Assembly: GCA_009929175.1 (NCBI GenBank)
Contig: SABC01000001.1
Span: forward strand, 42,593-106,592
Source: Bacteroidia bacterium
Lineage (GTDB): Bacteria; Bacteroidota; Bacteroidia; Bacteroidales; UBA932
Direction: 5' to 3'
DNA: 64,000 nt
Under the pieces are notes generated by a model. The model was not told the DNA's origin. It made no database searches and was given only the letters and a program-made list of their open reading frames with translations. How positions within the stretch are numbered: position 1 is the stretch's first letter; the number at the start of each line of letters is the position of its first letter. Below are positions 35,412 to 44,116 of the stretch, piece after piece. Made by a program: the position numbers and the translations under genes.

Positions 35412-36041
35412 ATGCTGGAAGTAACTAACCTGGAGTACAGTATCGGGAAGTTCAATCTTGGACCTCTTTCAATAAAGCTCGGCAAAGGAGAGTATCTTGC
35501 CATCTTTGGCCCTTCGGGCAGCGGCAAATCCCTCTTTTTGGAACTAATTGCAGGAATCCGGTATCCCGGAAACGGAAGTATAAAGCTCCAAGGGGAGGAG
35601 ATAGCGGGTAAACCTCCTCGTAAAAGGGGAGTATCCTTGCTTTTCCAGGATTACGCTCTTTTCCCGCATCTGAGCGTCAGGGAGAATATCGCCTTCCCGT
35701 TAAAATTGAAAAAGATCTCAAAAGAGAGTGCCGTAAACAAGATAAACGAGATCTGCAGTTATCTCTCCATCGGGCATTTGCTGGATCGTAAGATAGAGGG
35801 ATTGTCGGGAGGAGAACAGCAGAGGGTTGCCTTGGCCAGGGCCATAGCAAACGAGCCAAAGCTTTTGTTGCTGGACGAACCTCTTTCGGCCCTGGATCCG
35901 GAGCTGAGGGAGGAAGCACTCGAACTTCTTAAGCTGGTCAAGAGTTCGGGGATTACCACAATACACGTGACACACAACAGGGAAGAGATCAAAGATCTGG
36001 CAACTTGTATATTAAACTTCACCCAAAATATTAAACCATGA
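35412..36041 (+). CDS. wtpC: ABC transporter ATPase (WtpC/ModC-like)
   Basis: This 209-residue ATPase has Walker A GPSGSGKS (~35), the signature LSGGEQQRVALARA and Walker B LLLLDEPLSALD, followed by the switch His (TIHVTHNREE). It powers the adjacent permease. It stops right after the core and lacks the C-terminal TOBE/regulatory domain of full-length ModC/WtpC. The gene overlaps the following serine hydrolase start by 4 nt (ATGA). Confidence 0.85.
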   Translation: MLEVTNLEYSIGKFNLGPLSIKLGKGEYLAIFGPSGSGKSLFLELIAGIRYPGNGSIKLQGEEIAGKPPRKRGVSLLFQDYALFPHLSVRENIAFPLKLKKISKESAVNKINEICSYLSIGHLLDRKIEGLSGGEQQRVALARAIANEPKLLLLDEPLSALDPELREEALELLKLVKSSGITTIHVTHNREEIKDLATCILNFTQNIKP

Positions 36042-37540
36042 AAAAATTTATTATCCTGCTTACCATTATTCCGGTATTGATAGGCTCCTCCCTTGAGGCA
36101 CAAAACAAAGGAGCAACCTGCTACCAGACGCAGATTGACTCAATCTGCAAAGCTGTATTCGAAGAGTGGAACATTCCCGGAATGGCTGTGGTAGTCATTA
36201 AGGATGGAAAAGAACTCCACCTGGGAGGATACGGGAAAACCTCCTATGACTCCCAAGGCACCAAGGTTACTCCCGAAACCCAATTTGTGATTGCATCTAC
36301 CACAAAAGCGATGACTGCTGCCCTGTTGGCAACACTTGCAGACAAGGGTGAAATCAAATGGGGAGACACAGTCATCAATCACCTTCCCGATTTCAAGCTC
36401 TACGACCCATGGGTCACACAAAATTTTCTGATAAAAGATATCATGGTACACAAAACAGGCTTCCGGGCATACGCAACCGACGACCTGCCCCATTTTGGGT
36501 ATGACAGAGACGAAATCTACACACTATTGCGCCACATTCAGCCTACTTACAGCTTCCGGACCACGTATGCATATAACAATGCAATGTACACCGTAGCTGC
36601 AAAAATCATAGAGAAGTATTACGGGATGAGTTGGGATGATGCAATAGCAAAGTACCTTTTTGAACCCCTCGAAATGCATTCCAGCACAACCGGTAAGAAT
36701 GCCTATCACACCTCTGCCCGGTTGGCAAAAGGGCACCGCCACTTCAAGGATGGAGACAGCATCCGTTTCGAATTACGTAGAGATACAACCAACGGATACA
36801 GGTGGCTTTCGGCAGTTGCACCTGCCGGGTTTGCAGTCACCACAGTAAAGGATATGGGTAATTGGCTGCGCATGCACCTTGGGAAAGGGGAATTCAATGG
36901 CAGGAAGTTCCTCTCAAAGGAGAGCCACAGCTACCTTTTCAATCCTCAGACCATCACCGGTGCAGATTCCGGATCAATCTACAACTATGCTCAGGGATGG
37001 ACGATAGAACAAGGGCCCAACGGCAGGATGGTAAGGCATACCGGCCTTGCATACGGATACACGGCACTTGTAACTTTTTTACCTTCACAAAACCTTGGGA
37101 TTGCAATTCTTACCAATGCCGGCAACACCACTAACCCCCATATGGCAATAGCAAGGGAAGTATCTGAACTGATTGCAGGAACCGACACTCGCGACTGGAG
37201 GAAGCATTATATGGATGCATTCATGAACACTCCTGCAAGAAGGGACGATGCCCGAAAAGAAGACTCAATTGCACCTAAAAGGCTCGATTTATATACCGGT
37301 ACATATTACAAGGCCGATTTTGGCGAAGCCAAGGTAACATTGGAAAACGGCGAGCTCCAATTCTCCATTAAAAAGGTGAACGTTGCTCTCAGCCACAAAA
37401 ACGGGAATGTATTCACAATGGTTGTACCGGGTGCCGGAACAATCGAGGTGGAATTCTTCCCTGGAACAAATGTTCCTTTTGAATCCCTAACCTTCAATAT
37501 CGGAGACCCGATCGGACGCTTTTACAAGAACCCCATTTAG
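36038..37540 (+). CDS. serine hydrolase, class C-like, with C-terminal domain
   Basis: A signal peptide (to about residue 21) leads to a beta-lactamase class C-type fold. SxxK is STTK at 87-90, YNN occurs in AYNNAMYTVA, and RHTG takes the place of the KTG triad. A C-terminal ~100-residue beta-rich domain (from about residue 405, LDLYTGTYYKADFGEAKVTLENG) resembles DUF3471. Substrate unknown; periplasmic peptidase or esterase are options. The 4-nt overlap with wtpC suggests coupled translation, though the link to metal uptake is unclear. Confidence 0.85.
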   Translation: MKKFIILLTIIPVLIGSSLEAQNKGATCYQTQIDSICKAVFEEWNIPGMAVVVIKDGKELHLGGYGKTSYDSQGTKVTPETQFVIASTTKAMTAALLATLADKGEIKWGDTVINHLPDFKLYDPWVTQNFLIKDIMVHKTGFRAYATDDLPHFGYDRDEIYTLLRHIQPTYSFRTTYAYNNAMYTVAAKIIEKYYGMSWDDAIAKYLFEPLEMHSSTTGKNAYHTSARLAKGHRHFKDGDSIRFELRRDTTNGYRWLSAVAPAGFAVTTVKDMGNWLRMHLGKGEFNGRKFLSKESHSYLFNPQTITGADSGSIYNYAQGWTIEQGPNGRMVRHTGLAYGYTALVTFLPSQNLGIAILTNAGNTTNPHMAIAREVSELIAGTDTRDWRKHYMDAFMNTPARRDDARKEDSIAPKRLDLYTGTYYKADFGEAKVTLENGELQFSIKKVNVALSHKNGNVFTMVVPGAGTIEVEFFPGTNVPFESLTFNIGDPIGRFYKNPI

Positions 37541-37812
37541 GGATTCATAAGGTCGTCGTGACGGAAGCTTAGTATTTCGTAAATATGCTCAATAGCGTGG
37601 GCTGCAGGCCCTGCAGGGTCAAGGAATTTGGCCCTGTTGAGGGCATTGATTGCCTCTCCCCACTGCTGCTCCCTTCGCAGTATCCCTCCCATCAGGTACC
37701 ACGCCTCTGCGTTGTCCGGGTTTTTGTCAAGGAATTGCTTGAGCTCGTTATACGCCCTCTGCGTACCCTCCTCCCTCATGAGTTGTTCTATCTCCAGTAA
37801 ATTATCTACCAT
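37537..37812 (-). CDS. small TPR-repeat protein
   Basis: From the ATG at 37812 the product has 91 residues with two tetratricopeptide-like helix pairs (NAEAWYLMGGILRREQQWGEAINALNRAKFLDP). The ORF-track start at 37854 would overlap rnfA and adds an unrelated stretch, so the later start is preferred. TPR proteins mediate protein contacts. It follows rnfA by 25 nt and may be the last gene of the rnf transcript. Its 3' end overlaps the convergent hydrolase by 4 nt. Confidence 0.7.
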   Translation of the reverse strand: MVDNLLEIEQLMREEGTQRAYNELKQFLDKNPDNAEAWYLMGGILRREQQWGEAINALNRAKFLDPAGPAAHAIEHIYEILSFRHDDLMNP

Positions 37813-37837
37813 CTTTCTCTCGTTTACAGTGTGACCC

Positions 37838-38437
37838 TTATACCAAACCTGCAAATCCCATGAAGGCCAGAGCCAGGATACCTGCAGTTATAAGTGCGAT
37901 CGGAGTACCTTTGAATGCTTTAGGAACATTTGCAAGGTCCAATTGTTCACGCAACCCCGCAAAGAGTATCATTGCCAGCCCGAATCCAAGGGCAGTTGCA
38001 ATTGCAAAGACCACTGACTGGGCCATATTGAGCATCGCCGGCTCCCCTCCAAAGGAGAACTCCTTGGATACAACCAGTATAGCCACACCAAGAACAGCAC
38101 AGTTAGTAGTAATCAGCGGTAAAAAAATACCCAAAGCCTGGTAAAGTGATGGACTTATCTTTTTCATGATTATCTCTACCATCTGTACCAGCGAAGCTAT
38201 CACAACAATAAATGTGACAGTTTGCATAAACTCAATCCCTAGCGGGACAAGCACATAATATTGGAGAATATAGGTTACAAGTGTTGCCACCGCCATTACA
38301 AAAGTCACAGCTCCCGACATGCCCGCGGCTGTACTAACTTTGTTTGAGACCCCCAGGAACGGACACACTCCCAAAAACTGGGAGAGTACAATATTGTTGA
38401 CAAAAACTGCCGATATTATTATTAGGATATATTCCAT
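37838..38437 (-). CDS. rnfA: Rnf complex subunit RnfA
   Basis: RnfA is a six-helix membrane subunit of the ion-translocating ferredoxin:NAD oxidoreductase. The start [29 protein letters not shown], with its membrane Cys, and the central [12 protein letters not shown] match the RnfA/NqrE family. In structures of related complexes RnfA and RnfE hold an iron-sulfur centre between them. Length 199 is normal. It is the last rnf gene. Confidence 0.95.
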   Translation of the reverse strand: MEYILIIISAVFVNNIVLSQFLGVCPFLGVSNKVSTAAGMSGAVTFVMAVATLVTYILQYYVLVPLGIEFMQTVTFIVVIASLVQMVEIIMKKISPSLYQALGIFLPLITTNCAVLGVAILVVSKEFSFGGEPAMLNMAQSVVFAIATALGFGLAMILFAGLREQLDLANVPKAFKGTPIALITAGILALAFMGFAGLV

Positions 38438-38448
38438 AATCTGCGGTT

Positions 38449-39036
38449 TTAAGAAATTTTAGTTTTAAGTTTATTGAAAAGTACCAACAGGTATCCCAAA
38501 GCAAGGAAAGCTCCCGGAGCCAGGACAAACACCAGCATTCCGTCACCCTCCATCAACTTTATCCCAAATATGGATGCACTCCCAAGCAACTCACGGACAG
38601 CTCCTAACACAGTCAAACCAAGGGTAAATCCCAATCCAATCCCGATCCCGTCCAAAGCAGAGTCTGTGATGTTGTTTTTGGAAGCAAATGCCTCGGCCCT
38701 TCCCAAAACGATACAGTTAACTACAATAAGCGGTATAAAGAGACCCAAGGTCTCGTAGAGACCTGGTGTATAGGCCTGCATAATCAGCTGCAAAACAGTA
38801 ACGAAAGCAGCAATTATCACAATGAAAGAAGGAATCCTTACTTTATTGGGGATTACAGACGAAACTGATGAAATTACCACATTGGACATTATCAGGACAA
38901 AAGTTGTTGCAAGCCCCATTCCCAAGCCGTTTATAGCCGAGGTGGTAGTCCCAAGTGTAGGGCACATACCCAGCAAAAGGACAAATATGGGATTCTCTTT
39001 AATAATCCCTTTGGTTATCAAGTTTAGCTTACTCAT
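38449..39036 (-). CDS. rnfE: Rnf complex subunit RnfE
   Basis: RnfE is the RnfA-like second membrane subunit. It has six hydrophobic segments with the paired Cys motifs [12 protein letters not shown] and [19 protein letters not shown]. The 195-residue length fits. It overlaps rnfG by 8 nt and lies 11 nt before rnfA. Confidence 0.95.
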   Translation of the reverse strand: MSKLNLITKGIIKENPIFVLLLGMCPTLGTTTSAINGLGMGLATTFVLIMSNVVISSVSSVIPNKVRIPSFIVIIAAFVTVLQLIMQAYTPGLYETLGLFIPLIVVNCIVLGRAEAFASKNNITDSALDGIGIGLGFTLGLTVLGAVRELLGSASIFGIKLMEGDGMLVFVLAPGAFLALGYLLVLFNKLKTKIS

Positions 39037-39628
39037 TGCTTACCTCCTTTGAATCATTTTGAGAATTGCATTTTTTAAAAACCTCCCACGCAGTGTTAAC
39101 AGCATCACAAAATGCCCTGGAGGTTATTGTTGAGGCTGTGATAGCATCCACATCACCACCGTCCTTTTTTACCAGGAGCTGGAAGTCATCGGGATTCTTC
39201 CCTTTGAACTGGACGCTGAAATCACTTTTGGAAGCATCGATCTTGTCTCCCAGTCCGGGAGTCTCTGCATGTGAAAGCACAGCTGTTCCGTTGATTGACC
39301 CGTCGACATTGAAACCCACCATCAGGGAGATCCTTCCGCCAAACCCCGAAGCAAAGCTCTCTATAGCATAGCCGACAATCGCCCCTCCCATTTTGGCAGG
39401 ATAAACCTTGTAGCTTTTGCCAGCCAGCTCAACCACCAACTGGTCAGCCGAAGGATCATTGTCGAATTCAGGGGCAACCCCTGCTATTGCATTGTTTGTT
39501 TTCAATGTCATCGCCTCTTCTATCGGACCCTTGGTAAGGGAGTAGACAACACCCAAAAGGGAAGATGCCACAAGGGTTATTGCCGATAGGGTCAGCAACA
39601 TGTTTTTCAAAGTTGATTCCTTAGCCAT
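39029..39628 (-). CDS. rnfG: Rnf complex subunit RnfG (FMN-binding)
   Basis: RnfG has one N-terminal transmembrane helix and an extracytoplasmic FMN_bind domain. The flavinylation region is seen as DAITASTITS near residue 170; in this family a Thr here carries covalent FMN. At 199 residues it is a normal length. It overlaps rnfD and rnfE by 8 nt each. Confidence 0.94.
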   Translation of the reverse strand: MAKESTLKNMLLTLSAITLVASSLLGVVYSLTKGPIEEAMTLKTNNAIAGVAPEFDNDPSADQLVVELAGKSYKVYPAKMGGAIVGYAIESFASGFGGRISLMVGFNVDGSINGTAVLSHAETPGLGDKIDASKSDFSVQFKGKNPDDFQLLVKKDGGDVDAITASTITSRAFCDAVNTAWEVFKKCNSQNDSKEVSNE

Positions 39629-40622
39629 GTTTTACCTCCTTTCCAAATTTTGCAGGTTTGAAGTAGTTGTTCAATAGGGGCACTGTTGCATTCATGATCA
39701 GTATTGCGAAGGAGATTCCCTCCGGGTAAGCACCAAAGTTCCTGATCAAAACCGTAATAACACCAATACCTATTCCGTATATTATCATCCCTTTTGTGCT
39801 CATAGGCGAAGTCACATAATCAGTTGCCATGAATATTGAGCCAATAAGGATACCTCCTGTAAGGATTGTGAAAAGAGGATCGGGGTTGTGTGAAGGATCA
39901 ATTATCCAAAAAATACCCGAAAAGATAACAATCGTCCCTAAAATCGCAACCGGGATATGTGGCCGGATTACCCTTCTTATCAACAGATAAGCCAATCCCA
40001 CAAGCAATGCCAGTGCAGAGACCTCTCCCACGGAACCTCCAATTTTGCTGAACAACATCTGGGCATAGGAAAAATTATGCTCTGCAAAAATCTGATCCAT
40101 TGTCATTCCTTTGGACAACCCCTCCTTAACAATTGAAAGGGCCGTTGCTCCGGTGTTTGCGTCAATACCCTCCCGGAACCACGATGTCGGAATAGTCCAG
40201 TCTGTCATGATGACCGGGAAAGAGACCAATAAAAATACACGTCCTACCAAAGCAGGGTTGAAAAGATTTTGCCCCAGGCCGCCAAAACTCATTTTGGCAA
40301 CACCGATAGCCACCACCGAACCAATGAAAACAATCCACCAAGGTGAATTGGGCGGCAGATTAAGGGCCAGCAGGAGTCCTGTCAGGGCAGCCGAATAATC
40401 GTTTATCTCTACTTTTGATTTGATTACATATTTCTGGATCACATACTCTACAAGGACACAGGCAATGACACCGACAAAGGCCAGTTTTATGGCAGAGAAT
40501 CCAAAGAAATAGACGGATACAAGGAGGGAAGGCGATAATGCAATTACCACATCCCTCATCAAACCCCTCGTACTCTCATTCCCGTGTAAATGCGGTGCCG
40601 GAGAAACTAATAGTTTTTTCAT
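39621..40622 (-). CDS. rnfD: Rnf complex subunit RnfD
   Basis: RnfD is a multi-helix membrane subunit (NqrB family). The covalent flavin site is visible as ANTGATALS, with the TGAT core, near residue 155. The stretch FNPALVGRVFLL is also characteristic. At 333 residues it is typical. It is thought to form the main ion path. It follows rnfC by 13 nt. Confidence 0.95.
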   Translation of the reverse strand: MKKLLVSPAPHLHGNESTRGLMRDVVIALSPSLLVSVYFFGFSAIKLAFVGVIACVLVEYVIQKYVIKSKVEINDYSAALTGLLLALNLPPNSPWWIVFIGSVVAIGVAKMSFGGLGQNLFNPALVGRVFLLVSFPVIMTDWTIPTSWFREGIDANTGATALSIVKEGLSKGMTMDQIFAEHNFSYAQMLFSKIGGSVGEVSALALLVGLAYLLIRRVIRPHIPVAILGTIVIFSGIFWIIDPSHNPDPLFTILTGGILIGSIFMATDYVTSPMSTKGMIIYGIGIGVITVLIRNFGAYPEGISFAILIMNATVPLLNNYFKPAKFGKEVKHG

Positions 40623-40635
40623 ATCTCTTATTAAG

Positions 40636-41973
40636 TTACTTTTTAGGTCTGCTTCTTATGATTTTCAATACTTGGGCTTTTGAAAGCCGGATAGTATCCA
40701 GCAGTGGAATATTGGCAGGACAACTGTACATACAGCTGCCACACTCAATGCAATCATGCACCATGTTTGCTTCCAGGTCCTCCACTCTTCCAGCCCTGGA
40801 CAACCTGTTGAGAAGGTAAGGTTCAAGGCCCATCGGACAGGAATCCACACACTTTGCACATCTGATGCAATTTCCTTCCTCCCCACGTTTGGTCTCCTCT
40901 TCTGTTAACAGTAAAAATGCAGAGGTGCTTTTCACAGATGCCGCCTCCATACGTGAAACAGCCTTACCCATCATGGGACCACCACTTATCAGTTTTACTG
41001 CATCTTTGGGGAACCCTCCAATCGCAAACATGACGCTGTTCATATTAGCTCCGACCCTCAAGCGGAAATTCCTTTGCTCAGTCATGCATTTGCCGGTAAC
41101 GGTTACAATTCCCTCAAAAAGAGGCTTGTTCTTTTGAACTGCCTCATAGACAGCCAAAGCAGTACCAACATTCTGGACCACAACACCAGTCTCAATTGGC
41201 AACCCCAAGGAAGGGACCCTTCTCTTAAGAATCGCATCAATCAACTGCTTTTCGCCCCCTTGCGGGTATCTTTTTTTAAGTTGTACAATTTTTATCTGAG
41301 GGTAACCGGCAGAGGCAATTTTCTTCATTGCCTTTATTGCTTCGGGCTTGTTCTCTTCGATTCCGACGAATGCGTGGTCCACACCAAGTGCCTTCATCAT
41401 AATCTTTGTGCCAATCAGGATCTGCTCCGGATACTCCAGCATGATCCTGTAATCCGACGTCAGGTAAGGCTCACATTCCGCGCCGTTTATCAATAGATAC
41501 TCTGCCTTATTGCCCGGAGGTGGCGAAAGTTTGATGTGGGTGGGGAATGCAGCACCGCCAAGACCCACAATCCCGCACCGGGCAATCCTCTCTATTATCT
41601 CTTTGGGGCCCAGGGTAATCTCCCTTTCTATTTGAGGAGAACGATCGATAGACTCCTCCCATTCGTCTCCCTCTACCTTGACAACAATGTGTTTCACAAG
41701 GTTTCCTGCAATATCTGGTAACATCTCTATGGATGTTACGGTACCGGATACCGATGAATGGATATTCGCAGAGATGAATCCGGAGGCTTTTGCCACCAAC
41801 TGGCCTGTCTTTACCTTGTCGCCCTTTGCAACAACGGGTTCTGCAGGAGCTCCCAAATGTTGGGAGACAGATATGTACGCCATATCCATGATCGGAAAAT
41901 CTTCTATGGCAGCATTTGCTGATATTTTACTGTCATTCGGATGTATGCCGCCAATGGAAAAAGTTTTACTCAT
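40636..41973 (-). CDS. rnfC: Rnf complex subunit RnfC
   Basis: RnfC is the peripheral NADH/FMN-binding subunit. It shows an N-terminal barrel-like region (VAKGDKVKTGQLVAKA), the nucleotide-binding GLGGAAFPTHIKLSPP and two [4Fe-4S] motifs near the C-terminus (CIRCAKCVDSCP, CIECGSCMYSCP). The 445-residue length is that of the short RnfC form without the long alanine-rich tail. Confidence 0.95.
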   Translation of the reverse strand: MSKTFSIGGIHPNDSKISANAAIEDFPIMDMAYISVSQHLGAPAEPVVAKGDKVKTGQLVAKASGFISANIHSSVSGTVTSIEMLPDIAGNLVKHIVVKVEGDEWEESIDRSPQIEREITLGPKEIIERIARCGIVGLGGAAFPTHIKLSPPPGNKAEYLLINGAECEPYLTSDYRIMLEYPEQILIGTKIMMKALGVDHAFVGIEENKPEAIKAMKKIASAGYPQIKIVQLKKRYPQGGEKQLIDAILKRRVPSLGLPIETGVVVQNVGTALAVYEAVQKNKPLFEGIVTVTGKCMTEQRNFRLRVGANMNSVMFAIGGFPKDAVKLISGGPMMGKAVSRMEAASVKSTSAFLLLTEEETKRGEEGNCIRCAKCVDSCPMGLEPYLLNRLSRAGRVEDLEANMVHDCIECGSCMYSCPANIPLLDTIRLSKAQVLKIIRSRPKK

Positions 41974-41985
41974 ATTTTAATGATA

Positions 41986-42846
41986 TTACTGTTCAATGGT
42001 TTCTGCTTCTGCTTTTTTGGGCACCCTCACCGGGAAGTTCACCTCCCAAATTGCATGTGTAGGACATTCGGTCACACATTTACGGCACAATTTACATTTG
42101 TTGTAGTCAATGTAGGCCAGATTGTCAATGATTGTGATGGCATCATAGGCACACGCCTTTTGGCATTTGTAGCAACCTATACATGCAACCGCACAGGCTT
42201 TGCGTGCTACGCCCCCTTTATCTTTGTTCACACATGAGACAAAAATCCTTCTGTTCTTGGGACCTTTGTTCCTTAGTTCTATTATGAATTTAGGACAAGC
42301 CTTTACACATGCCCCGCACGCCGTACATTTCTCCTCGTCAACCTCGGGCAATCCGGTCCTTGGATCCATCTTGATGGCATCGAAATTACACACCACAACA
42401 CAATCTCCCTGCCCAAGGCAACCATAACTGCATCCGGTATCTCCGGCATACAACCCGGCCATAACGGCACACGAACCATACCCGTCATAATGGTTGACCT
42501 TTTCCCTTGCATCACAGTTTCCGTTACACCTCACTACTGCAACCTGGGGAGCCTTGGCAGCTACTGTCTTTCCAAGAGATCCGGCAACACCCTTCATCAC
42601 ATCATTGCCCCCGACAGGACAAAAAAGAGGTTCAAGGTCGTCGGCCTTGACACAAGCCTCTGCGAATGCACGGCATCCGGCATAGCCACACCCCCCGCAG
42701 TTCGCACCGGGCAGGATTGCCTCCACATCATCGATCCGGGGGTCCTCCTTTACCATGAATTTTTGAGCTACCAAATAGAGTATCCAGGCCAGTACAAAGC
42801 CCAGGAGAGTCAGGCTGACAATTGTAAAAATAATTGTATTAGTCAT
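41986..42846 (-). CDS. rnfB: Rnf complex subunit RnfB
   Basis: RnfB accepts electrons from ferredoxin. An N-terminal membrane helix (residues ~3-26) is followed by the Fe-S (FeS4) domain with NCGGCGYAGCRAFAEAC. Further cysteine groups follow: a cluster in CSYGCLGQGDCVVVC, then CTACGACVKACP, CIGCYKCQKAC and CKLCRKCVTECP, enough for several [4Fe-4S] centres. At 286 residues it is a typical length for Bacteroidetes. It is the second gene of rseC-rnfBCDGEA. Confidence 0.95.
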   Translation of the reverse strand: MTNTIIFTIVSLTLLGFVLAWILYLVAQKFMVKEDPRIDDVEAILPGANCGGCGYAGCRAFAEACVKADDLEPLFCPVGGNDVMKGVAGSLGKTVAAKAPQVAVVRCNGNCDAREKVNHYDGYGSCAVMAGLYAGDTGCSYGCLGQGDCVVVCNFDAIKMDPRTGLPEVDEEKCTACGACVKACPKFIIELRNKGPKNRRIFVSCVNKDKGGVARKACAVACIGCYKCQKACAYDAITIIDNLAYIDYNKCKLCRKCVTECPTHAIWEVNFPVRVPKKAEAETIEQ

Positions 42847-42852
42847 TATATA

Positions 42853-43281
42853 CTAAAGTTTTTCAACAGTAAAAACAAATTCCTTTTTCAATTTATCCCT
42901 CATTAGCCAAACAACAAAATAATAGAGTGCGAGGGTACCTATTATCGAAAGTGCAGTGCCGAGTTCTGATAACCCTGCGGAGGACAAAGATACTAATAAA
43001 ACCACAAGGATAAGCAGAGGAATCACATAGGAAATCCATAGAGCTTTGTAACCAAGGGTTCGCCGGAGTTTTACAGAGACCCTTTGCCCCTCTGCATACT
43101 CATGTCCCGGTTCTTGTTCTACCTCCACTAACTTTGCCTTGATATCACCCATGCTGCATGCACCTTGGGCGTGGCACGATGAGCATGCCGATTTATTTAA
43201 GATTTCCACCAAAACGTAAGTTGGTCCGACCTCTTTGACCACACCTTCGTGATCAATGTATTCAGGTAATTTTTTGTTCAT
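42853..43281 (-). CDS. rseC: RseC family protein (SoxR-reducing system)
   Basis: The 142-residue protein has an N-terminal soluble part with the Cys motif CSSCHAQGACSM and two transmembrane helices near residues 75-115. This matches the RseC/MucC family, which is regularly placed before rnf genes in Bacteroidetes and is linked to SoxR reduction in Proteobacteria. Here it likely assists or assembles the Rnf complex. It overlaps the DUF3108 gene by 4 nt. Confidence 0.85.
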   Translation of the reverse strand: MNKKLPEYIDHEGVVKEVGPTYVLVEILNKSACSSCHAQGACSMGDIKAKLVEVEQEPGHEYAEGQRVSVKLRRTLGYKALWISYVIPLLILVVLLVSLSSAGLSELGTALSIIGTLALYYFVVWLMRDKLKKEFVFTVEKL

Positions 43282-44111
43282 TTAAGTTTGCTTGACAATG
43301 GATACTTCAGATTATCAAATAGCGACAGACGTCCTGTTACCTTCCCTACCATAATAGGTGTTTCAAAAAGCAAAGGTACCATGTTTGCATCGTCCGAAAC
43401 CCACAGGATTATCTCTTCTTTTCCGCTGAATACCTCCCCTGCAACAACCTTGGCGGCAAACTTCATGGTCTTGAAATGACCCAACCCGGGAATACGTTTG
43501 TTTTCTCGTCCCAAAAACTTGTAATACAAGTTAAAAACCTCATCGTCTATTGCAAATGAGATTGGTTGTGGCACACCGGCCGGCACTTCCGAAAAATCAA
43601 GGTTCCTTGCAAAATAAAAGAGGGAAACCAGGTCAAATGTACATACAGTGCCTTTGAGCAGAGTATCCCTGGCCGGGTCACTTTTACGCTGGACAGTAGC
43701 ATTGATTGTGTAATTCTTGTTATAGTGATGGGTATTTTTCATACGGTACCTTCCCTCAGCAATATCCCGGTGGAAATAGAACGGACGTCCATTTACAGTA
43801 TTGAACCTGGATTCGAAAAGATCCCTTACCTTGAAGAAAATATCGTAGAACTTATAGGTTGTTCCCTTTACAACTGCATGGAAATGCTCCCCGTACCTCT
43901 CATTGCGGTCCATCCTGAGCATAGCCTCTGCCTCCCCGACATCTGTTTTAACCATTCCCCACTCATAGTTTATAATGTAGACCAGCTTCTCTCCACTTTT
44001 GTATGCCTTTTGGCTATTGGGTATATCCCTCACTGGCAGGCACTCCTTGCCCTGGGAATAACTATGAAATGTAATGAACGATATTATAATCAGTGCAAGA
44101 TATCTCTGCAT
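43278..44111 (-). CDS. DUF3108 domain exported protein
   Basis: A signal peptide (MQRYLALIIISFITFHSYSQ) precedes a DUF3108-like beta-rich domain (SGEKLVYIINYEWGMVKTDVGEAEAML ... ILWVSDDANMVPLLFETPI). At 277 residues it is the usual size. The function of the family is not known; it is probably periplasmic or lipid-associated. It lies between dnaB (5-nt gap) and rseC (4-nt overlap). Confidence 0.8.
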   Translation of the reverse strand: MQRYLALIIISFITFHSYSQGKECLPVRDIPNSQKAYKSGEKLVYIINYEWGMVKTDVGEAEAMLRMDRNERYGEHFHAVVKGTTYKFYDIFFKVRDLFESRFNTVNGRPFYFHRDIAEGRYRMKNTHHYNKNYTINATVQRKSDPARDTLLKGTVCTFDLVSLFYFARNLDFSEVPAGVPQPISFAIDDEVFNLYYKFLGRENKRIPGLGHFKTMKFAAKVVAGEVFSGKEEIILWVSDDANMVPLLFETPIMVGKVTGRLSLFDNLKYPLSSKLK

Positions 44112-44116
44112 AACCT

